The notes: generated by a model not told the origin, from the sequence alone. Shown: positions 25,204-32,453, counted from the first letter of the stretch. The stretch is 47,599 nt of DNA from a virus (IMGVR_UViG_3300043436_004191:1-47599), one strand, 5' to 3'. Numbers and translations: made by a program.

Positions 25204-25238
25204 CCGGCAAACTTTTCTGAAACAAAGTTAACAAAAGA

Positions 25239-25270
25239 CTAGGACTATTGAATTATTATGCTTATCTTTA
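25239..25270 (+). promoter_or_regulatory. Early array promoter (CTAG type)
   Basis: CTAG (25239-25242), 20 nt, TATCTTTA (25263-25270), preceded by GTTAAC. Confidence 0.7.
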
Positions 25271-25297
25271 AGTATTATAAATTTAAAAAGAGAGAAA

Positions 25298-25537
25298 ATG
25301 GCAACAAAAGTATCATTAGAAAAATTCATAGTCAATTCGAAGTTAACAGGACATTGCGCGATTTTCGGCTTCGATGACAGCGGCCGCTGTTTGATAAAAG
25401 TAAAATTAAAATATGAAAATTACATTTTTAAAAAAATAATTTTGGCACAAGATTATATTCAAAATCCTAAAATGCCGCACTCTTATCAGATTAAAGAAAA
25501 TATATATAAAAAAGATTTTATCAAAAATAAAATATAA
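25298..25537 (+). CDS. Early small basic protein
   Basis: 79 residues. A short beta-rich N-terminal part (CAIFGFDDSGRCLIKVKLKY) and a Lys-rich C-terminus (KENIYKKDFIKNKI) that is notably more AT-rich than the rest. Not recognised. Between it and the next promoter (25538-25614) the bases ACTTAATGTAAAAAAAG repeat the end of the RadC gene at 26869, a sign of cassette recombination. Confidence 0.5.
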   Translation: MATKVSLEKFIVNSKLTGHCAIFGFDDSGRCLIKVKLKYENYIFKKIILAQDYIQNPKMPHSYQIKENIYKKDFIKNKI

Positions 25538-25644
25538 TGCAACAGCTAGCTATATACAGAATATGCACAGCAATCGCGCGTATGAAACAGAAGATGGTAA
25601 TAAGCACTTAATGTAAAAAAAGTTCAAACAAAGTTGCTGAAAGA

Positions 25645-25676
25645 TTAGGACTATTGAAATATTATCCTTATCTTTA
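25645..25676 (+). promoter_or_regulatory. Early array promoter (TTAG type)
   Basis: TTAG (25645-25648), 20 nt, TATCTTTA (25669-25676). Confidence 0.7.
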
Positions 25677-25700
25677 AGTATTAATTTAAAAAAGAGAGAT

Positions 25701-25931
25701 ATGAGAAATTTAGAGAATGCAATTTTTAAAAGCTTCGCAGTAGCGGGCCGGGAAGTTAAAGTGAGAACTTTTTTGGATGATGATATTGCTCAGATCCTAG
25801 TAGACGATGTGTTGGTTGCTGAGTATGGGTTTGGGGGGTGTGGTTGCACATTTATAAATGATGTGGATCCTCGCATATTAATTGACATTATTGCTGAGAT
25901 ATCTCACTACGGGATCGAAAAAATAATTTAA
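25701..25931 (+). CDS. Early hypothetical protein
   Basis: 76 residues, acidic. AQILVDDVLVAEYGFGGCGC suggests a small beta domain with a glycine-cysteine loop. Not recognised; preceded by its own promoter cassette. Confidence 0.5.
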   Translation: MRNLENAIFKSFAVAGREVKVRTFLDDDIAQILVDDVLVAEYGFGGCGCTFINDVDPRILIDIIAEISHYGIEKII

Positions 25932-25948
25932 ACTTTTTTCAGAAAAGA

Positions 25949-25980
25949 CTAGGACTATTGAAATATTATCCTTATCTTTA
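25949..25980 (+). promoter_or_regulatory. Early array promoter (CTAG type)
   Basis: CTAG (25949-25952), 20 nt, TATCTTTA (25973-25980). Confidence 0.7.
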
Positions 25981-26001
25981 AGTATAAATAAAAAGAGAGA
26001 T

Positions 26002-26154
26002 ATGAGCAGAAATAATCAAACCGAAATCAAAAAGTGCCAGTGTTATAATTGTGGCAAACAAACAAATAGAGTTTATAACTTTACCTTACAAAAATGGGCC
26101 AGAACATTTAAATGCATGTGTGGCAGTGAAAGCTTTCGTTGGTATAATTGGTAA
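26002..26154 (+). CDS. Early zinc-ribbon miniprotein
   Basis: 50 residues. KCQCYNCGKQT and FKCMCGSESF give two Cys pairs in zinc-ribbon order, followed by the end RWYNW. The cassette promoter and GAGAGAT ribosome site confirm the start. Such miniproteins often bind RNA polymerase or nucleic acid; function unknown. Confidence 0.6.
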   Translation: MSRNNQTEIKKCQCYNCGKQTNRVYNFTLQKWARTFKCMCGSESFRWYNW

Positions 26155-26171
26155 AAAAAGTTAACAAAAGA

Positions 26172-26203
26172 CTAGGACTATTGAAATATTATCCTTATCT
26201 TTA
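26172..26203 (+). promoter_or_regulatory. Early array promoter (CTAG type)
   Basis: CTAG (26172-26175), 20 nt, TATCTTTA (26196-26203), preceded by GTTAAC. Confidence 0.7.
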
Positions 26204-26239
26204 AGTATAAGAAAAATTAATAAATTTAAAAAGAGAGAT

Positions 26240-26428
26240 ATGATAGAATCAGGCAAATTTGAAAGAGCAGAAAGTTTAGTTAGCTCGACTGCAATGAAAC
26301 AATTTACTCGATCAATTGAGGAAATAACTAAAACGTTGTTAGACGATGGCTTTGATGACAATGAGGTTAAGGAATATTTGGAGCGCTGCGTTGGCTTTAT
26401 AGTAGATGATATAACGTTACCATTATAA
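26240..26428 (+). CDS. Early small acidic protein
   Basis: 62 residues, helical and acidic (IEEITKTLLDDGFDDNEVKE). Not recognised. It shares its promoter with the RadC-like gene 16 bases downstream, which has its own GAGAGAT ribosome site. Confidence 0.5.
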   Translation: MIESGKFERAESLVSSTAMKQFTRSIEEITKTLLDDGFDDNEVKEYLERCVGFIVDDITLPL

Positions 26429-26444
26429 ATTTAAACCGAGAGAT

Positions 26445-26879
26445 ATGACCAAGATTAAAAAGTATGAGCTCAAAAAGAATGCAACCGAATTCGCGCGCGT
26501 TAAAATTACCAATTCGAAGGATGCTGCAGATTTTATTCGCAAATTCTATCTAGATGATATTGGGATATTCGAATCATTTTTTATATTGTTGTTGGACCAA
26601 AGCAACACCACAATTGGCTATGCTAAGATATCTCAGGGCGGAGTAGCAAGCACGGTTGTCGACAGTCGGATTGTAGCAAAGTATGCAATCGAGTCGCTGA
26701 GCACCGCCGTAATATTAGCTCACAATCATCCTAGTGGCAATCTAAATGCATCCCAAGCCGACATAAATTTAACAACGAAAATAAAAGCTGGATTGGCATT
26801 GTTTGATATTCAAGTAATGGACCACGTTATACTTACCGAAGATGCATATACTAGCATGGCAGATGCCAACTTAATGTAA
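26445..26879 (+). CDS. RadC-like JAB/MPN domain protein
   Basis: 144 residues covering only the JAB domain: FFILLLDQSNTTIGYAKISQ, GGVASTVVDSRIV, and the JAMM motif H93-N-H95-P-S-G with D106. All metal ligands are kept, so a zinc hydrolase activity is possible. The N-terminal helix-hairpin-helix of chromosomal RadC is absent, as is usual in phage and plasmid copies. True function of the family is unsettled; antirestriction/anti-defence neighbourhoods are common. Confidence 0.85.
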   Translation: MTKIKKYELKKNATEFARVKITNSKDAADFIRKFYLDDIGIFESFFILLLDQSNTTIGYAKISQGGVASTVVDSRIVAKYAIESLSTAVILAHNHPSGNLNASQADINLTTKIKAGLALFDIQVMDHVILTEDAYTSMADANLM

Positions 26880-26907
26880 AAAAAGTTCAAACAAATCTGT
26901 TAAAAGA

Positions 26908-26939
26908 CTAGGACTATTGAATTATTATCCTTATCTTTA
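26908..26939 (+). promoter_or_regulatory. Early array promoter (CTAG type)
   Basis: CTAG (26908-26911), 20 nt, TATCTTTA (26932-26939). Confidence 0.7.
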
Positions 26940-26962
26940 AGTATAAATAAAAAGAGAGATAT

Positions 26963-27112
26963 ATGAAAGAGGTTCAAATACCGATCAAAGTAAGCCGTAG
27001 AGGTATCAAAGCACTTGTAAAAATGTTTTACCCTACTATAGAAGATTCGGCAATGGATAAAATGAAAACATCCGAGTTATACGATATGTACATTCAATCA
27101 CCTAAAAAATAA
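26963..27112 (+). CDS. Early short basic protein
   Basis: 49 residues (KVSRRGIKALVKMFYPTIED, later KTSELYDMYIQ). Position right after a promoter cassette and GAGAGATAT supports it. Ends in SPKK-TAA, four bases before the next ATG. Not recognised. Confidence 0.5.
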   Translation: MKEVQIPIKVSRRGIKALVKMFYPTIEDSAMDKMKTSELYDMYIQSPKK

Positions 27113-27115
27113 GTT

Positions 27116-27367
27116 ATGAAAACAATCGCACAGCAATTAAATGTAAAAGATTTTCCATTTGTAATTAAAGACAAAAACAATAACAAAATTTATTATGAAA
27201 ATTCAGATGGGTATTGGGTAAAACAAGAATTTGATTCAAACAACAACATAATTTATTGGGAAGATTCAGATGGTGAAATTCTTGACAATCGTCCAAAATC
27301 AACTCCTGAATACACAATGGAAGAATTAGTAGCTAAGTTAGGTTTTGATTTTAAAATTAAAAAATAA
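27116..27367 (+). CDS. 22-residue-repeat protein, paralogue 2 of 5
   Basis: 83 residues with the family N-cap (MKTIAQQLNVKDFPFVIKDK), two repeats (NNNKIYYENSDGYWVKQ and NNNIIYWEDSDGEI) and the C-cap DNRPKSTPEYTMEEL. One repeat shorter than the copies at 16332, 31197 and 31516, so repeat number varies. Confidence 0.65.
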   Translation: MKTIAQQLNVKDFPFVIKDKNNNKIYYENSDGYWVKQEFDSNNNIIYWEDSDGEILDNRPKSTPEYTMEELVAKLGFDFKIKK

Positions 27368-27392
27368 AAGTTTAAACAAATCTAGTAAAAGA

Positions 27393-27424
27393 CTAGGACT
27401 ATTGAAATATTATCGGTATATTTA
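27393..27424 (+). promoter_or_regulatory. Early array promoter (CTAG type)
   Basis: CTAG (27393-27396), 20 nt, TATATTTA (27417-27424). Confidence 0.7.
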
Positions 27425-27450
27425 AGCATAAATAAAAAAAGATAAAGGTT

Positions 27451-27531
27451 ATGTACGCAGCACTAATGACAATTTTTACAGTAGGTCTTATTATGGTATT
27501 TCTGCATATTATTAACAATCCTAAAAAATAA
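27451..27531 (+). CDS. 26-residue membrane peptide
   Basis: MYAALMTIFTVGLIMVFLHI plus six residues: one membrane helix with a basic end. It follows a promoter cassette and AAAGGTT, and ends NNPKK six bases before the next gene. Its size is close to the minimum, but context supports translation. Confidence 0.45.
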   Translation: MYAALMTIFTVGLIMVFLHIINNPKK

Positions 27532-27536
27532 AGGTT

Positions 27537-27788
27537 ATGAAAACAATCGCACAGCAATTAAATGTAAAAGATTTTCCATTTGAAATTAAAGATAAAAACA
27601 ACAACCTAATTTATTATGAAAATTCAAATAATATTTGGTGGATAGGTGAATATGATAAAAACAATAACGAAATTTATTATGAAGATTCATATGGTTATAT
27701 AAACGACAATCGTCCAAAGCCAACTGCAGAGTTTACAATGGACGAGTTGGTTGCAAAGTTAGGTTATGAGTTTAAAATTAAAAAATAA
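27537..27788 (+). CDS. 22-residue-repeat protein, paralogue 3 of 5
   Basis: 83 residues, same caps as the others, with two repeats (NNNLIYYENSNNIWWIG and NNNEIYYEDSYGYI). The C-cap is DNRPKPTAEFTMDEL. Confidence 0.65.
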   Translation: MKTIAQQLNVKDFPFEIKDKNNNLIYYENSNNIWWIGEYDKNNNEIYYEDSYGYINDNRPKPTAEFTMDELVAKLGYEFKIKK

Positions 27789-27813
27789 AAGTTTAAACAA
27801 ATCTAGTAAAAGA

Positions 27814-27845
27814 CTAGGACTATTGGGATATTATCCTTATCTTTA
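27814..27845 (+). promoter_or_regulatory. Early array promoter (CTAG type)
   Basis: CTAG (27814-27817), 20 nt, TATCTTTA (27838-27845). Confidence 0.7.
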
Positions 27846-27868
27846 AGTATAAATAAAAAGAGAGATAT

Positions 27869-27970
27869 ATGATGACATCAAGTGAATTTTTCGAACTAGT
27901 AACGATTATAGTAGTCGGAGCAATATTATTATTGGCTATTAATAAATTAAAAAAGTTTGCAAAAGACTAG
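27869..27970 (+). CDS. 33-residue membrane peptide
   Basis: One membrane helix (LVTIIVVGAILLLAI) with a Lys-rich tail. Its stop codon TAG is the CTAG of the next promoter, so gene and promoter overlap exactly. Promoter cassette and GAGAGATAT in front. Confidence 0.45.
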   Translation: MMTSSEFFELVTIIVVGAILLLAINKLKKFAKD

Positions 27971-27998
27971 GACTATTGAAATATTATCATTATCTTTA
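27967..27998 (+). promoter_or_regulatory. Early array promoter (CTAG type)
   Basis: CTAG (27967-27970, shared with the stop of the preceding gene), 20 nt, TATCTTTA (27991-27998). Confidence 0.7.
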
Positions 27999-28035
27999 AG
28001 TATAAGAAAAATTAATAAATTTAAAAAAAAGAGAT

Positions 28036-28242
28036 ATGGCAATTGGAAAAAAGAATTCGGGATTTCACAAGCAAGGAGCAGTACTAGCTCAATTCAAAAA
28101 AGACGCTAATAGCGATACTCGTAATAGTGCGGTATCGCATGCAATCCTAGCCGGCCAGCAAAAGGCAGAATACCAAAAGAAACGAGCTGAGAAAGACGCA
28201 GCACCGGCGATGTCTTATATGTTTTTAACCACCGGGAAGTAA
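28036..28242 (+). CDS. Early small basic protein
   Basis: 68 residues, Lys/Arg/Gln/Ala-rich and probably helical (AILAGQQKAEYQKKRAEKDA). No known domain. Could bind nucleic acid. Confidence 0.5.
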   Translation: MAIGKKNSGFHKQGAVLAQFKKDANSDTRNSAVSHAILAGQQKAEYQKKRAEKDAAPAMSYMFLTTGK

Positions 28243-28266
28243 TCCGTAACCTTAAAATTTATTATC

Positions 28267-28527
28267 ATGAAAAGAGAGATATTAGAATTAATTGAAGCGG
28301 CAATAACGCGAGCAAATGGGTTAGGAAACGCGCCTGATATGCATGATTTAGTTTGTGTGTTATTAACAGTAAAGGGTGCCCTAGAATATGGGGATATTGA
28401 TGATCTAGTGTTACATATTGATAATTTCTTAATAGAAAAACTAGCCGAGCGCGAGAATGAAAACCAGCATGCATCCATTGTAGTACGAGATCTTATTGAT
28501 TCGATCCCGGGTATCATTTTAAATTAA
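28267..28527 (+). CDS. Early hypothetical protein upstream of sigma factor
   Basis: 86 residues, helical and acidic (IDDLVLHIDNFLIEKLAERE). Not recognised. It shares the promoter of the gene before it and lies 22 bases before the sigma factor; a regulator or anti-sigma role is conceivable but unsupported. Confidence 0.5.
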   Translation: MKREILELIEAAITRANGLGNAPDMHDLVCVLLTVKGALEYGDIDDLVLHIDNFLIEKLAERENENQHASIVVRDLIDSIPGIILN

Positions 28528-28549
28528 ACTAAATCATAAATCATAATAT

Positions 28550-29287
28550 ATGTCAAAAATATTCGTAAGTAGAGGAGCCGTTGTATCAACTTCAGATAGC
28601 ACCAAAAAGTATTTAAATGAAATCAAAAAGCCCGGGTTGTTATCCGCAGCCGAAGAAAAAGAATTGGCACGTTTAGCTAAACAAGGAGACCGAATAGCAC
28701 TCAATCGATTAGTATCATGCAATCTCAGATTTGTTACTCAAGTAGCTCGTAGCTATCAGGGAATGGGTATTCCGATGGAAGATTTAATCGGGTTTGGGAA
28801 TATAGGACTTTTCACGGCCGCCGAACGATATGATCCAGAAAAGGGCTTTAAATTTATTACATATGCCGTTTGGTATATACGAGCCGAAATACAAAAAGCT
28901 TTGAATGATCTAAGCAGAGTTGTTAGAATTCCATCGCATAAAACCAAAACCGAACAGTATTCAGAACAAAGCACAGATGTGCAAATTGGCGATGACGAAA
29001 ATGCAGAGCTCTGGTCATCCCGGTACTTAACAACAGCCGATGAAGCTAGTGGAGGATCTGTCGCTGATTTGCATTATGAGCTCGGCCGGGTAATTGCGCA
29101 ATTGAAACCGAAGGTTGCTGAGGCTGTATGTAGATGTTATGGCCTAGGAGTCGAGTATCCACAGGTAATGGATCAAATTGCTGAGGAGATGAATATCACC
29201 GGGGAACGAGCTAGGCAATTAGTTCGACAAGGAGAAAATGATCTCCGCAATGTATCGGGAATTGATTTACTCCGACAATATCTTTAA
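28550..29287 (+). CDS. Primary-type (sigma-70 family) RNA polymerase sigma factor
   Basis: 245 residues. Region 1.2 is TKKYLNEIKKPGLLSAAEEK; region 2 is LNRLVSCNLRFVTQVARSYQ, then GMGIPMEDLIGFGNIGLFTA and FKFITYAVWYIRAEI; the region 4 helix-turn-helix is MDQIAEEMNITGERARQLVR. It resembles short Bacteroidota RpoD-type factors rather than ECF factors. It would direct host RNA polymerase to a set of phage promoters, perhaps the CTAG-type copies in this array, whose -33 box differs from TTTG. Region 3 and the linker with QIGDDENAELWSS are reduced. Confidence 0.92.
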   Translation: MSKIFVSRGAVVSTSDSTKKYLNEIKKPGLLSAAEEKELARLAKQGDRIALNRLVSCNLRFVTQVARSYQGMGIPMEDLIGFGNIGLFTAAERYDPEKGFKFITYAVWYIRAEIQKALNDLSRVVRIPSHKTKTEQYSEQSTDVQIGDDENAELWSSRYLTTADEASGGSVADLHYELGRVIAQLKPKVAEAVCRCYGLGVEYPQVMDQIAEEMNITGERARQLVRQGENDLRNVSGIDLLRQYL

Positions 29288-29315
29288 AAAAAGTTTAAAC
29301 AAAGTTGGTAAAAGA

Positions 29316-29347
29316 TTAGGACTATTGAAATATTATCCTTATCTTTA
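29316..29347 (+). promoter_or_regulatory. Early array promoter (TTAG type)
   Basis: TTAG (29316-29319), 20 nt, TATCTTTA (29340-29347). Confidence 0.7.
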
Positions 29348-29387
29348 AGTATAAGAAAAATAAATAAATAATTTAAAACCGAGAGAC

Positions 29388-29540
29388 ATGAAAGATAAAA
29401 ATTGTATATTAATAGAATTATTAAAACAAAGCATTATTGATACGGATAAAATGTTTGATGAAGACACTCACTCGCCTAGTTTTATTATTGGGTATTTAAA
29501 AGGAACAATTAAAGCTGTGATTGAGGAATTAAAAGAATAA
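29388..29540 (+). CDS. Early short acidic protein
   Basis: 50 residues, helical (CILIELLKQSIIDTDKMFDE, FIIGYLKGTIKAVIEELKE). Follows a promoter cassette and GAGAGAC. Not recognised. Confidence 0.5.
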   Translation: MKDKNCILIELLKQSIIDTDKMFDEDTHSPSFIIGYLKGTIKAVIEELKE

Positions 29541-29567
29541 AAAAGTTTAAACAAAGTTGGTAAAAGA

Positions 29568-29599
29568 CTAGGACTATTGAAATATTATGCTTATCTTTA
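29568..29599 (+). promoter_or_regulatory. Early array promoter (CTAG type)
   Basis: CTAG (29568-29571), 20 nt, TATCTTTA (29592-29599). Confidence 0.7.
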
Positions 29600-29622
29600 A
29601 GTATAAGAAAAAAGAGAGATAT

Positions 29623-29787
29623 ATGGGAGCATCACAAATCATTTTATTAGTATTGCTAGGCATTAACTTATTAGTAAGTGCATATTTGCATGGAAAGCCT
29701 CAAAACGGAGACCACAATATATTCACATCATTGGTGAATGCAGGGATTCTCATATGGATCCTCATCGCTGGCGGATTCTTTGGATAA
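29623..29787 (+). CDS. Early two-helix membrane protein
   Basis: 54 residues from the ATG after GAGAGATAT; an in-frame ATG at 29587 lies inside the promoter. Helix 1 is IILLVLLGINLLVSAY, then HGKPQNGDHN, and helix 2 is ILIWILIAGGFFG. I recognise the form MGASQIILxxL...HGxPxxGxHN from small proteins of flavobacterial phages. Function unknown. Confidence 0.6.
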   Translation: MGASQIILLVLLGINLLVSAYLHGKPQNGDHNIFTSLVNAGILIWILIAGGFFG

Positions 29788-29897
29788 AAAAGTTATGCAC
29801 AACTGTTGCCTAATCGAATATAAATGCCTATCTTTATAACATAAGAGAGAGAGATAGTTTAGCAGTTGTTCATTGGAGTATTGGATATTAAAAATAT

Positions 29898-29994
29898 AGT
29901 CAGGTGGCGGAATGGTATCCGTATGCCTAGATTGATAAATCGTAAAGTTCGGAAGGCAATTTTACGACTGCAGGTTCGAATCCTGTCCTGACTA
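29898..29994 (+). tRNA. tRNA-like gene C, non-canonical middle
   Basis: Acceptor AGTCAGG/CCTGACT, D arm TGGCGGAATGGTATCCGT and T arm GCAGG TTCGAAT CCTGT are intact. The anticodon stem position (TGCCT) pairs with AGGCA 25 nt away instead of 7, and TCGTAAA within that loop can pair with TTTACGA after it, as in a pseudoknot. Its outer sequence is identical to the gene at 19411. Amino-acid identity cannot be assigned. Confidence 0.5.
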
Positions 29995-30028
29995 CAAAAA
30001 ATAAAAAACAAACAAAGTTAACAAAAAG

Positions 30029-30060
30029 GTTGTTTTATTGAAATATTATCCTTATCTTTA
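30029..30060 (+). promoter_or_regulatory. Early array promoter (GTTG type)
   Basis: GTTG (30029-30032), 20 nt, TATCTTTA (30053-30060), preceded by GTTAAC. Confidence 0.7.
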
Positions 30061-30083
30061 AGTATAAGAAAAAAGAGAGATAT

Positions 30084-31034
30084 ATGACAAATTTATTTAG
30101 AGTAGAAAAGGTAAGTGGCAAACTAGTAGCCCAATGTGTTAATACCGGCAGCGCGGCTCCGGAGGGATTAATCCGAGATGTACAAGTCCGTAACGCATTC
30201 CGAGAGAACGCAATATTAGCAGTAGATCCTGTGTCGGGTCGAGTTACTAGATTAGCCGGCGGTATCTTCAGCAACGCGAATACGAATCCGACGTCGGATA
30301 AACTGAGCTTCTCCCAAGTTGTGCAGCAACGTGATCCCAAGGTAATGTTTGATAATTTAGAGCGATTTACTAAAATGGTAGGTAAAGGTATTCAGCCATC
30401 GTTACTAGTAACCGGTGGTGCTGGATTAGGCAAGACCTTTCTAGTTAAGCAGACGCTCGAGTCATTGGGACTTAAAGAATCCATAGGGTTCGTTCATTAT
30501 AAAGGCAGAGCAACGGCCGCCGGATTGTTTTTGACATTGTTTGAGAATTGTGACCGTGTAATTGTTTTGGATGATTGTGATAGTGTGTTTAAAGATGCAG
30601 ACGCCGTTAATATACTCAAAGCGGCTTTGGATAGCTATGACACGCGACGCATTTCTTATATAACCAGCAAACCACTTAAAGACGAAGATGGAATTCCAGT
30701 CCCACGCAGTTTCGAATTCCGCGGCAAGATTATCTTTATCTCTAATATCGAGCAAACCAATATAGATGATGCAATTAAGTCTCGTAGCTTTGTGGCAGAC
30801 ATCTCAATGAATACCGCGCAAATGTTCCAGAGAATAGAGCAGCTATTAGAAAGCATGGAACCGCGCATCCCGTTGTCAGCAAAGCAACAAGCTTTGTCGA
30901 TCATGCAAGAGTTGCATGGTGAGTTTACTGGAGTAGACATTAATCTCAGAAGTTTTATCAAAGCAGCTCGAATTTGTGCAATGGGCTTCGAAGACCCTAA
31001 GTCGATGATTGCAGAGCAGATTATCCCAGCATAG
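30084..31034 (+). CDS. AAA+ ATPase
   Basis: 316 residues. Walker A is G111-GAGLGKT; Walker B is RVIVLDDCDSVF; a sensor-1-like FISN and an arginine in SRSF follow. The N-terminal ~100 residues are a phage-specific region. Similar stand-alone AAA+ proteins occur in large phages and may remodel replication or host complexes, or serve as clamp-loader-like motors. A DNA substrate is not indicated by any extra domain. It has its own GTTG-type promoter. Confidence 0.85.
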   Translation: MTNLFRVEKVSGKLVAQCVNTGSAAPEGLIRDVQVRNAFRENAILAVDPVSGRVTRLAGGIFSNANTNPTSDKLSFSQVVQQRDPKVMFDNLERFTKMVGKGIQPSLLVTGGAGLGKTFLVKQTLESLGLKESIGFVHYKGRATAAGLFLTLFENCDRVIVLDDCDSVFKDADAVNILKAALDSYDTRRISYITSKPLKDEDGIPVPRSFEFRGKIIFISNIEQTNIDDAIKSRSFVADISMNTAQMFQRIEQLLESMEPRIPLSAKQQALSIMQELHGEFTGVDINLRSFIKAARICAMGFEDPKSMIAEQIIPA

Positions 31035-31123
31035 AAAACATATCTCTCAAAATAGCGGATCCAGCAGCAGCAATGTTGTCGGATTTGCACTGTAAAAAAA
31101 GTTCAAACAAAGTTAACAAAAAG

Positions 31124-31155
31124 GTTGTTTTATTGAAATATTATCCTTATCTTTA
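31124..31155 (+). promoter_or_regulatory. Early array promoter (GTTG type)
   Basis: GTTG (31124-31127), 20 nt, TATCTTTA (31148-31155). Confidence 0.7.
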
Positions 31156-31196
31156 AGTATAAGAAAAATTAATAAATAAATTTAAAAAAGAGAGAT

Positions 31197-31511
31197 ATGA
31201 AAACAATAGCACAAGAATTAAAAATTACAGATTTTCCTTTTGAAATTAATGACAAAAACAATAACGAAATTTATTATGAAACATCAAATGGTGATTGGGA
31301 AAAACGAGAATATGATTCAAACAATAACATAATTTATTATGAAACATCAAATGGTTTTTGGTGTAAAAAAGAATATGATGAAAACACTAACGAAATTTAC
31401 TATGAAGATGCAGATGGGGATATTGTTGACAATCGTCCAAAATCAACTCCAGAGTTTACAATGGAAGAATTAGTAGCAAAGTTAGGGTTTGATTTTAAAA
31501 TTAAGAAATAA
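31197..31511 (+). CDS. 22-residue-repeat protein, paralogue 4 of 5
   Basis: 104 residues with three repeats (NNNEIYYETSNGDWEKR, NNNIIYYETSNGFWCKK, NTNEIYYEDADGDI) between the family caps. It is directly followed, after four bases, by another paralogue: a tandem duplication. Confidence 0.65.
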   Translation: MKTIAQELKITDFPFEINDKNNNEIYYETSNGDWEKREYDSNNNIIYYETSNGFWCKKEYDENTNEIYYEDADGDIVDNRPKSTPEFTMEELVAKLGFDFKIKK

Positions 31512-31515
31512 CAAT

Positions 31516-31830
31516 ATGAAAACAATAGCACAGAAATTGAAGGTAAAAAATTTTCCATTTATAATTAAAGACAAAAACAATAACGAAATTTATTGTGAAG
31601 ATTCAGATGGTGATTGGGAAAAACGAGAATTTGATAAAAACAATAATAAAATTTATTATAAAGATTCGGATGGTTATTGGTGCAAACGAGAATATGATAA
31701 AAACAATAACCAAATTTATTATGAAAATTCATATGGTGAAATTATTGACAATCGACCAAAGTCAACTCCGGAGTTTACAATGGAAGAATTGGTAGCCAAG
31801 CTTGGTTTTGAGTTTAAAATTAAAAAATAA
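31516..31830 (+). CDS. 22-residue-repeat protein, paralogue 5 of 5
   Basis: 104 residues with three repeats (NNNEIYCEDSDGDWEKR, NNNKIYYKDSDGYWCKR, NNNQIYYENSYGEI). The ATG at 31516 is chosen because it aligns with the other paralogues' first residue; an earlier in-frame ATG overlaps the previous copy. Confidence 0.65.
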   Translation: MKTIAQKLKVKNFPFIIKDKNNNEIYCEDSDGDWEKREFDKNNNKIYYKDSDGYWCKREYDKNNNQIYYENSYGEIIDNRPKSTPEFTMEELVAKLGFEFKIKK

Positions 31831-31855
31831 AAGTTTAAACAAAGTTAACAAAAGA

Positions 31856-31887
31856 CTAGGACTATTGAAATATTATCGGTATCTTTA
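31856..31887 (+). promoter_or_regulatory. Early array promoter (CTAG type)
   Basis: CTAG (31856-31859), 20 nt, TATCTTTA (31880-31887), preceded by GTTTAAAC and GTTAAC. Confidence 0.7.
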
Positions 31888-31926
31888 AGTATAAGAAATT
31901 TAATTAATAATTTAAAAATTAAGGTT

Positions 31927-32148
31927 ATGGCAAATATGAGTTATTGTAGATTTAGAAACACATTATCTGACTTTGAAGATTGTGTTGAGTTTTTAGAAAA
32001 TGAAGGTAAAAATCTCTCAAGTGATGAACAACGAGCAGCATTCCGTTTAATTGGAAGAGCTATAGAATTAGCAGAAATGTTTGAAGATATGGGTGAGGAA
32101 GAAATTAAGGAGAGATTAAAAGAAACAGGTGAGGATGAAGAGGATTAA
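31927..32148 (+). CDS. Small conserved phage protein (MANMSYCRFxNTLSD family)
   Basis: 73 residues, acidic. The opening MANMSYCRFRNTLSDFEDCV is highly characteristic of a small protein found in many phages, function unknown. Ribosome site AAGGTT. Confidence 0.7.
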   Translation: MANMSYCRFRNTLSDFEDCVEFLENEGKNLSSDEQRAAFRLIGRAIELAEMFEDMGEEEIKERLKETGEDEED

Positions 32149-32159
32149 ATAGAAATTCG

Positions 32160-32167
32160 TATATTTA
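32160..32167 (+). promoter_or_regulatory. Partial early promoter (-7 box)
   Basis: TATATTTA followed by AGTATAAG, as in the array, but no xxxG box of the usual kind 20 nt upstream (TGAA instead). Weak or degenerate copy. Confidence 0.4.
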
Positions 32168-32208
32168 AGTATAAGAAAAATTAATAATTAAATTTAAAAC
32201 AGAGAGAT

Positions 32209-32400
32209 ATGAAAAATAATAAATTAAAAGTAGAAGCTATCATTCTTTTGCTAGATGATGTTGATGGTGAAACAATGCAATTTATACTTGAAAACGTAGG
32301 AATGGAATATCAGATGCTAAGGCAGTTGATGATGACTATGCCTATAGAGCAAGTAGAATATCTTCTAGCAGAACGAAATGGAATACTCTTAAATAATTAG
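32209..32400 (+). CDS. Early small acidic protein
   Basis: 63 residues, helical and acidic (EAIILLLDDVDGETMQFILE). Similar short proteins occur in flavobacterial phages; function unknown. GAGAGAT ribosome site. Confidence 0.55.
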   Translation: MKNNKLKVEAIILLLDDVDGETMQFILENVGMEYQMLRQLMMTMPIEQVEYLLAERNGILLNN

Positions 32401-32421
32401 AAAAATAAAGTTAACAAAAGA

Positions 32422-32453
32422 CTAGGACTATTGAAATATTATCCTTATCTTTA
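32422..32453 (+). promoter_or_regulatory. Early array promoter (CTAG type)
   Basis: CTAG (32422-32425), 20 nt, TATCTTTA (32446-32453), preceded by GTTAAC. Last copy of the array. Confidence 0.7.

Noticed and set aside
25537-25611. 24-residue frame after the 79-residue early protein
   Set aside because: Too short, no ribosome site, and lies in a remnant resembling the end of the RadC gene.
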